From Pohlia nutans (lineage: Eukaryota; Streptophyta; Bryopsida; Bryales; Mniaceae), in contig CM040094.1 in assembly GCA_022496805.1 (NCBI GenBank), forward strand, positions 8,517,501-8,581,500: DNA of 64,000 nucleotides, written 5' to 3'. Every line of letters starts with the position of its first letter. Positions within the stretch are counted from its first letter, which is position 1. Under the pieces are notes generated by a model that was not told the DNA's origin, ran no database searches, and was given only the letters and a program-made list of their open reading frames with translations. Position numbers and translations under genes: made by a program. Positions 56,207-64,000 of this stretch are shown one piece after another.

Positions 56207-59200
56207 TTAAGTTTGCAATGCCATGACTCTGGCTGAAAGCTCTCGCACTTGGGTTCGTAAACGGTCCGGTGCACAGAAAAAGTCCACGAAGACTTGCCTT
56301 TCTCGTCCAACTTCGTGAGGGTGGTGCTTCACAATCTGCCAAGAGTTAAATATCCAGGTGGGGGTGGTTAGGATGGATTTCCATACAGAACTGTTCAAGT
56401 ACTGCTTATTTTCAACCCTGACGAAAACTAGATCAGCGATTTGAATACCAAATTTATAATCAAAAACTGAAAGGTTTCTACCAGTGTTTATATTCTCTCA
56501 CTATGGCTGTGTAAACCCTTAGGTTCCCAAATTAAATATAGAAAATTCACTTTGGAAGCTAGTAACTTCCAAAACATATTTCTATAATTAAGAATTGTAG
56601 ACCATGATTTCTTCTAATGGTAAATTTTGTTATCTATCTTGAAGCTTTATTTCAACTCCCATAGATATGAAAACAGACACTTCTGGCCACTAGGGGATAA
56701 CCATGAGAGTGTTCTAGCCTCCAACTTGAGAAATGAGCTACAATTTGAGCAAGACAACGAAAATGGTGGAAGTGAGGGTCATCACTTACCTCTGCCTTTT
56801 CACGGTGCTCCCGAGTGACTTCTTCAATAGCCGAAGAAAGCTGAGAGTTCACTTTCTCCATTTCACCAAGTTCCTTCATGAGTGGCTGAATTCAGTCAAT
56901 CACAAAGATGTGAGTCTTGGGATAGAAAAGGTGTTTACAAAGACATAGGTATCAACAAATGCATGCAGGACTAGCTCAGACAGTCTAAATCAGACATGCT
57001 CACATTCAACTCAGCAACGAATTCACTATATTTCCTGAACAAAACTATGATGTGCAAATACTAGATTAAAAGTGTTCGGTGTTCTTGGTGGAGAACGAAG
57101 CCACTCACACCATGAAGATGCTTATGACTAAGATGATATCTTCAAGGTTGAACGAACAAGAAATAACAACTCCAATCACAATCAATTCTTACAATCAATT
57201 TTTACAAGGTACATACCCAAGGGCTCAGGATTGGCTGAGCAGTTGTTGAAGACGCGAACAAAAGCTGTTGCATTTTGTGGATAACATGACACCTGCCAAT
57301 GAAACATCCAGGTTGAAAATTTTTACTTGAAAAAACATACTTTGAAGCTCTGAAAGTTGTATGTTTAACGCATAAGTGCCTAAATGGCCCAAAGTGGCCA
57401 CTTCCATATCTATAGCAGTTAAAATGAATCATTTAAAAAAAAATGTACCAATAGAAAGAAGAAACCATTTCCCAGAAAGTTGACTATTAGCTTCTAAAGT
57501 GGACCTCCTGTTTTGAGCTTCGGCACTCAGGGGTTAAGATACAGAAAACCAGATTTTCTTGTACATAAATCTAGATTAAAAAGAACAGACTCTCGCAATA
57601 CATTTAGCCATTAATGTCTACAATCCACCTGATCAATAACTCAAAGATTTAGAAAGAAAAAAAAAGCTTACAGGTCATTGATGCACTTATGTTTGTCGTG
57701 GAGCAAAGAATGATGCATCTCGTCACGCAAAGTTTCGAGCTCCACTTGCACTTGATTTATCTGCTGCACAAGACCTGGTGCCGACACGTACTGTGGCAAT
57801 CCCCCTTGCTCATCTGCATAAGATACAGAATTAACACAACTGTTACCAATCTCTTCGAGTGAGCGTGGTTAAGTTCCTGAACTCAAAATGGACACAAAGT
57901 CTGTAAGGTAGGGAAACCATTCCTATGAAAGTCCTTTTCCCGTGGGTTGAAATGTCACCCATGTCCTAAAATATTTTATATCTTGTTCTTTTATCTAATT
58001 AGAATTCGATTCTAATTTTAATATTTAAATATGGGTTCAGTAACTTGTATGGGGCAGTAATAAATTCCATGGCATGTTGCTACAACCAGGAAGCTGATAT
58101 ACTCCACTTAAATTTTCTATTGCATCATCAAATAAGTGACCTTAGACCACATGGCTCTGTAAGCAAGGCGTATCTTGATGCATGAATCTAAACACGTGAT
58201 TTGTAAGAGATGAGATACTTCTAGATTGTATCAGAGTTAAAAGATGCATCTATATGATACCTCATAGATGTGATATTTATGATTCAAGAGTAGTCAAGGC
58301 TCGTGATTCTACTTAAAACTTCAACAATCCATAACTTATTCATACAATATCCAAATTATACATATTTTAGTGCATTAAAATCCTCTCGCAAGTGAGGACT
58401 ACTACACTAATACACTAATGAGGACTAATACACTCCAATAATGGAAACCACTAAAAAAAGCTGAATTGATTCCCTACCTTACTACTCCCTCCGTCCCAAA
58501 GTTTTTGTCATGTTTGAAAGTCATGTTTGAAAGTGCTTTTTTAAGTAGGTCAAAAAAATACTTTCTTGTGGCTAATTTTATTTAGGTTGCAATGAACACA
58601 TGCAATGTTCTTCAATCATTCTAGTGACATAATTTGGAACCTTTTTTAATCATATTTCTTACAATATGATCAATGAAATTGGCTCAAAGAAATACCAAGC
58701 AAACAAGTTGGACAATAACTTTGGGACGGAGGGAGTAGCATTCTTATTGCCTGCTGATAAGTTGGGGACAAGTACCTGTGTGTATATTGAGAAGATCACG
58801 CACACGATGAAGAAATGTGTCACGATCATCGACACCTCCATGTTCTTGGGCCTCGGTTGCTGCCAATGTTAACCCCACACATCTCTCCTGCTTGCAGAAG
58901 TATTTCCAGCATAAGTCATTCAAAATCTAAGCATACAATGATAGTCAGCAGAATCCTGACTTGTTGCATAACTTTAAGTTATTTCTGCCTCCATCTTCTC
59001 AAGGCTTGAAACAGATTGCAAGACAGGAAACATATTGCCACCGACAGGCTTAGAAGACATACGATGCGACCCAAAGTGTTTGAGGTATAGGCCTGCAATT
59101 CTGCCTCCACGAGGCGTAATAACTCATAAGCACCATTTGTTGTTTTTCGTTCCAGATGGCAAGCCACTTGAAGAAACCGATGTCTTGCCAGTTGATCCAC

Positions 59201-62200
59201 CAAAAAGCCAATAAACTGTCAAATAATAAATACCATGAGAGTCTAGAACAGTTTAACATGGAATCCATTCAAAATTCATGTTTTAATATAATTATATTTG
59301 TTTCAAGAACTTTTAGACATCATAAAGAGAATCTTCCATATGATTCATGGATCGGACTCCATAAAGTTATAGTGATAATACAAAAGCCTCTCAATGATAC
59401 ATAAAGAACGCCTTTCAAATCTAGAAATAGGTGACAGATTGATATCATCCTTCCTTCTGAGATTACAAGAGATTACAAGGACAAAAACTTCAGGCATTCC
59501 TAGAGAGATGGTCGCGCACCTTCTTCTGCTGTGAGATGTAGTACTCCTGCCGCATAACCTTTAAGTCATAATCACCTGTATAAAGGATTCAACGTAAAAT
59601 CAGCACAAAAAAAGATAACCCAGACTCATTCTATGACTTGAAAGGAAGCAATCATTTATTTGTTAAGTTACATGTGAATACTTCAGTGAGAATGCCTTGC
59701 ACTGGATATTCCAAGTATCATGCACAAATGAAATGCAAACATCATACACATGCGACTAATTGATATCAGAAGGTATCCAATACTGCTCTAAGAATTTAAC
59801 TCACAATTTGAAGCCATCAAGTAGATAACAACACAAAGAAGTAATAATAAGCAAATATTAACCCTACTAAAGCAGCACTTGATCGTTAACCTTGAAGAAT
59901 ATAAGTATCTTGAAGTTGAGCGAGCTCCCAACAAAGATTAGGAACGATCTGTTTGATCAATTCAACAGTTCCACTGTAAGAAAAAAACTTGATTCATGAA
60001 AGCATGATATTGTGTGCTCACAAAATGACAAGAACTTTGTCCAGATGCTCAATGTAACATAGTCAACACGAAACCCATGAAAAGCAGCCTGATAATCAGT
60101 ATTAAAGTTTAGATTTGGGTACTCAAACGATGGAATCCAAAGAAGACTATCAAAGAGAAATCCCAATTTTGTAGGCCACCAAAATGCATTGTGCCAAGTG
60201 CAAGAGGATAATCAACAGAGAACCTCTACGACGGTTTTCTGTTTGAATCCAAAATTATAGGATTTGGTAGAGAATGACCTCAGACAGCAGTTTCTCTTCC
60301 TTTTGAATGAGAGTATAGAGTTCACTTCCAACATCTGTGTACCTACGCCTGCAAACATTCTTCCCCCAATATTCACAAGTTCAGAAACCCACAACTGTTT
60401 CTAGGTTAAGCAGTTTCTGTTTTACTCCAACACGACTGTAAAAAGCCACTTGTGCTCATTCAACATTCAGAAATCCAAATGGCATGAAAGTGGATGTCAC
60501 CTAAGAGTTTGAAGATCGGAGTGCACATGCGCTTGATCAGCGGAAGACTGAAGCTGTGCTGTAAGAAGCAGAGCTTGTTGTTTAGCCTTCTCTGCATGAG
60601 CTTCAACCCACTGCCTCTCGCTTACACCAAATCTGCACAAATGTTAACTAGTTCATATTGCAAACCAAGTCACACTATCCTTGAAATGTCCTCCCACCCT
60701 TAGAAACAGAACCAGCTCCATGTTTGACAAAATGAATTCAAATAACCAAAGTGTGCCTGAAGAGTACTGATTAGCACGGTAGGAATGTTTCACTAATTCA
60801 TTGTAGGATAAGCGCACCCTCGGAAGCTAAATGCAGCATATGAAAGGCACAGACTTAACATGACTTTTTTTTTAAACTCTCAAAAAAACTTTGTTTTAAA
60901 AAAAACTAAGAAAAACATACATGGATCTGAGGCGCTGAAGCTCCACCACTCGCCGATGATACGTCCTCTCAGAATCTCCTGTAAACAATAAAATCATAAA
61001 TCAACCTACAACTCTTCACGAAAGACATTCACGTAAACTTGAAGTCCAAACCACGGACAGTATCTTAACGTTCAATAAGAAATTCACTTACATCTGCCAT
61101 TCAGGGTATACAATTTGAGAATACGCTCGAATACCAAAAATGAACAACCTAGATAAATTATTCCTTCCATTCCTTTTGCGTTCATAACCATCCTGGAAAA
61201 ATTATCAACTCTCAAACCTCTTATGAAACGATTAGTCACGTCATCAAGAGTCACCCAGGCACATTTTGATTTTCCTTCCTCAGCCACAAGTCGGGAAGGA
61301 CCCTGCATACCAACGCTTGATACGATCACAACAGGGACATATCAAAGTCCTAAACTGCCAACCAACAAATCTATAACACTTGACTAAAATTGCTACATCA
61401 ACAGGTGTAACCTTTACAGAGACTCCAAATTCAATCAAGATGAAGAAAGGAAGATAGACGTTTAGATTAAAGGAAAAGAATGGTTGCAATCAAAAGAAAT
61501 ATTCAACCAAAAAAAATGCGGTAACTATATTGTGATGTACAGCATGGTACCCACCACGTCAAATTGCTTGGAGAACCATTCGCTAAGAACCTTTGTACAT
61601 GCTTGGTCTTGACTAGTGTATGGACGTAAATCAGCAAATGATATGTATATCCCGTCCTCTGATCCATCGATGCAAAAAGGTCATGGTTAGATGGTACTTG
61701 AATTGCCTCAACTACACTTTGAGCAAAAAGCATTCAAATAGCATAGTGAAACTCAGAAGTCGTCTTTTATAGAATCCTCCAAAATTTTAATGCATCACTG
61801 CTAGGATATTAACAGTGGCAGGAAATAGACAAACTCCTCTCAAAAAGCTAAATAGAACATAATAAAAAGAACACTACCTTCTCCAGAATGATAATAAGCA
61901 AGTTCATGCGCTGATGACGACAGTTTCTCCAAAACAGTGTTCATCTGCACCACAAAAATAAAAACACCCTGATCAACATGAGCATTGCAAATCAAAAAGC
62001 ATAAAAATATTAAAATATTATGAAAAAATCTCTCAGAACTTGGAACACTTTGTACATAACATTCTCCGAACACCTGTTAATTCAAGGAAGATTCTTTAGC
62101 ATCCAAGATCCTTAGGATATCCAAGACGCTCCATTCTCTGACATCTTCTATCCATTGGCACAGATCCTTTCACATCTTGAGTTGGAGAATAAAACTGATA

Positions 62201-63494
62201 ACCAGCCAACTATTATAGGCATGTGTAGTTACTTCCACCCAAAATGCAGCTATGGTGAAAAGGGTGGGAAGTCAACACTGCTCTAGAATGAATGTATTAA
62301 CCCTTTAAGGACCAAGAATTCATGGTTTTAAAATGACAAATTTATCATTCATATAATGAAAAGTATGATTCAAATAGGACCAAATTTTATATCACCGGAA
62401 TTAGAAAAGAACATTGCATGTGTTGACCAAAAACATAAATAAATTTGAACAATAGAAACTTCACATAGAACCCACTCAAAACTGCTAAAAAAACATGAAG
62501 CCATATTTGGCCTTCTTGGTCCTTAAAGGGTTATCACAGGATGTCTGAAAGAGAATGAAGCTTACCTCTAAATTCCTACTCACTAACTTCTCCTCTATCA
62601 TAGATAGATTCCCAGCAGCTCCAGCTGCTGCAGCAGTTCTCGCTCTCCGGCCCTGTATGAGAGACGAGGTCTGGCCTCCTAATAACTCAAGCTGTGACTG
62701 TAATCTCTGCAGTCGTTTCTGAAGTGCTAAAGCTTCTGTTTTGTAAGATGCAGTTGCCTCCCTAATTCAACAAACCACAGTCGAAAGTCACCAATTATGT
62801 CAAGAAAGCCCATTTCTTTATTTTGTTTTGTTTTGGTCTTTTGTCACATTGAGACCTACATGGGCACATGAAGTACCGTCAGAAGGTCCAGGAATGCACT
62901 AACTTTGTTTCATGCCATTTGGACCTACAAGTCAAGAGGTATTGAATTTCAAAGTATTTTTTCATTCGAAAATTACAAAACAATGTAGCAGAAAAGTAGC
63001 AAGGGTTGCTCTGCACATAGTTGTGCTCAGCACCACAGACCATCCTATACTCCAGAAAGAACACACAGGAAAGAAAATAGCTCACTGTAACTTTATTACA
63101 CGTACTTAATTTCTTTGATGGACTCTTCAGCTCCCAATATGGCTTCCTGGTTCGTCCGCCGGCTTGCAAATGCAGAGATACTCCCATATGCAAAGTCAAG
63201 ATCTTCCCCCTGATGTCCAACCCAGAATATACAATACATTAATCCGCAAAGGACCTCATACTTTCCTCATCCCTTTTGTACTTGTACTTATTTCCTTGTG
63301 TGCACTAAACCTGTACGACATTCAATCTAATATCAAATAACAAGCTGTAGTTTAGATCACATTTGTCCGTGTCTTATCATATTACTCAAATACAATATGT
63401 AAAGTGAAAAAATACAGTATCCTGCCATATCCAATCATAAACACGCTATAAACTCACCTCAAGAAGTTTACCCTCTGCCTTCAGCTCATTGTAC
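56207..63494 (-). CDS. AUG3: Augmin subunit 3 (HAUS3 orthologue), all but the N-terminus
   Basis: Augmin recruits gamma-tubulin to existing microtubules to nucleate branches in spindles, phragmoplasts and cortical arrays. I read 17 exons: 63458-63494, 63106-63209, 62566-62761, 61878-61944, 61555-61658, 61230-61302, 60921-60978, 60501-60632, 60279-60348, 59891-59948, 59520-59575, 59063-59215, 58776-58887, 57672-57813, 57217-57292, 56790-56885 and 56207-56335. All phases agree and give about 553 codons. The protein is almost entirely coiled coil and matches plant AUG3 throughout: [98 protein letters not shown] and [19 protein letters not shown]. About 60 N-terminal residues, probably one or two exons, lie right of the window. 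The donor at 61230 (GTTTCA) is weak. Four transposable elements lie in the gene's introns. Confidence 0.93.
57369..57533. mobile_element. Small TTAA-flanked MITE in an AUG3 intron
   Basis: The left end is CGCATAAGTGCC and the right end, reversed, is CCCCTGAGTGCC. TTAA flanks at 57365-57368 and 57534-57537. At 165 bp it is the shortest of the series. Confidence 0.6.
58485..58735. mobile_element. Stowaway-like MITE, copy 3, in an AUG3 intron
   Basis: CTCCCTCCGTCCCAAAG at the left and CTTTGGGACGGAGGGAG at the right are flanked by TA (58483-58484 and 58736-58737). It is the same length as copy 1 (251 bp). It ends only about 40 bp from the exon at 58776-58887. Confidence 0.92.
62301..62530. mobile_element. 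TTAA-type MITE in an AUG3 intron
   Basis: The left end CCCTTTAAGGACCAAGAA and the right end, reversed, CCCTTTAAGGACCAAGAA are identical over 18 bp. The flanks are TTAA (62297-62300) and TTAT (62531-62534). The interior is related in reverse to 23772-24002. Confidence 0.8.
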
Positions 63495-63886
63495 CTGAAA
63501 CCAATCCAATTGCACAGCTCAAAAACTGGTGGAATACTTATCAATCTCAATTCAAAAATAATAATTAAATATAAAAGAGAGCAAAAATTTCGTACTGTGC
63601 GCCTCTAATTGTTGAACTGGCGGGATTTAGTAATTCCGGAGTCAAATAAATCATAAATGCAGTAAAATACTCAGTACTTTCAGGAAAAATAAATAAAATA
63701 GAAATAACCAAATAATCAACATCAGTGATTTTTAAGTCAGGAGACAGTTTAGCATTTTTGCTACTTCTTCATGGCTTGAAGAGCAATCCAGGCTCCTTGG
63801 ATGCTCTTTTCATATTGATACATAGGTAATATCAGGGCAATACACATGTGCTACCTAGGCGCTACATAGGCAATACCTAGGTTTAA

Positions 63887-64000
63887 CCCCTAAAGGACCA
63901 TAAGGCCACCAGGTGGCTCCTGTTTTTTTTCAGTGATTTTGGGTAGGTTTTATGTAGAATCTTTTTTGTTATTTTTATTTTTAATTTTAATTCAACATAT
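63887..64000. mobile_element. TTAA-type MITE, cut by the right edge
   Basis: After TTAA at 63883-63886 it reads CCCCTAAAGGACCATAAGG and then CACCAGGTGGCTCCTG, nearly identical to the start of 23772-24002. It lies upstream of the first visible AUG3 exon, probably in an intron. Confidence 0.8.

Overview
The window is nuclear DNA of a plant-lineage eukaryote. It carries a SUVH-type H3K9 methyltransferase with an SRA domain, the plant-type augmin subunit AUG3, an RGP1-like Golgi trafficking protein and spliced genes with GT-AG introns. It also has telobox motifs (AAACCCTAA), a tRNA-derived SINE and many MITEs. The same window encodes the intraflagellar-transport protein IFT144/WDR19, which seed plants with non-motile sperm have lost. 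A seed-free land plant or streptophyte alga with flagellated sperm is therefore the best guess. The species cannot be read from the sequence.

Layout, left to right. At 1-922 (minus) is the N-terminal and SRA part of a SUVH gene that runs off the left edge. From 923 to 13.6 kb there is no convincing gene, only MITEs, a 31-bp tandem repeat and a 60-bp minisatellite (4201-4866). IFT144 occupies 13.6-22.85 kb (plus): 20 exons, phase-consistent, very AT-rich, with the N-terminal WD40 half not seen. RGP1 occupies 23.3-28.8 kb (minus): nine exons giving about 512 codons. A SINE and more MITEs follow at 29.7-31.8 kb. At 31.93-38.30 kb lies a complete 6.4-kb piggyBac-like transposon with TTAA target duplications and 14-bp terminal repeats. 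It contains a decayed DDE transposase and a separate 663-codon RG-rich open frame. From 38.5 to 50.4 kb there is a nested repeat region built on at least ten minus-strand copies of a short exon-like module that I cannot assign, interrupted by several TIR elements. From 50.4 to 56.2 kb there is only noncoding sequence and MITEs. AUG3 occupies 56.2-63.5 kb (minus): 17 exons, with the first about 60 codons lying beyond the right edge.

The genes are unrelated housekeeping, chromatin and cytoskeletal genes and do not form a pathway. The transposon landscape does tie the window together. Short elements flanked by TTAA, with ends like CCCCTAAAGGACC, are scattered between genes and in introns of RGP1 and AUG3. 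They resemble the ends of the piggyBac-like element, which is a plausible mobilising source. Several nested insertions can be verified internally, because the uninterrupted target survives in a palindrome arm or a paralogous repeat copy.

All exon boundaries were read by eye from splice signals, reading frame and remembered family conservation. No alignment or search was run.
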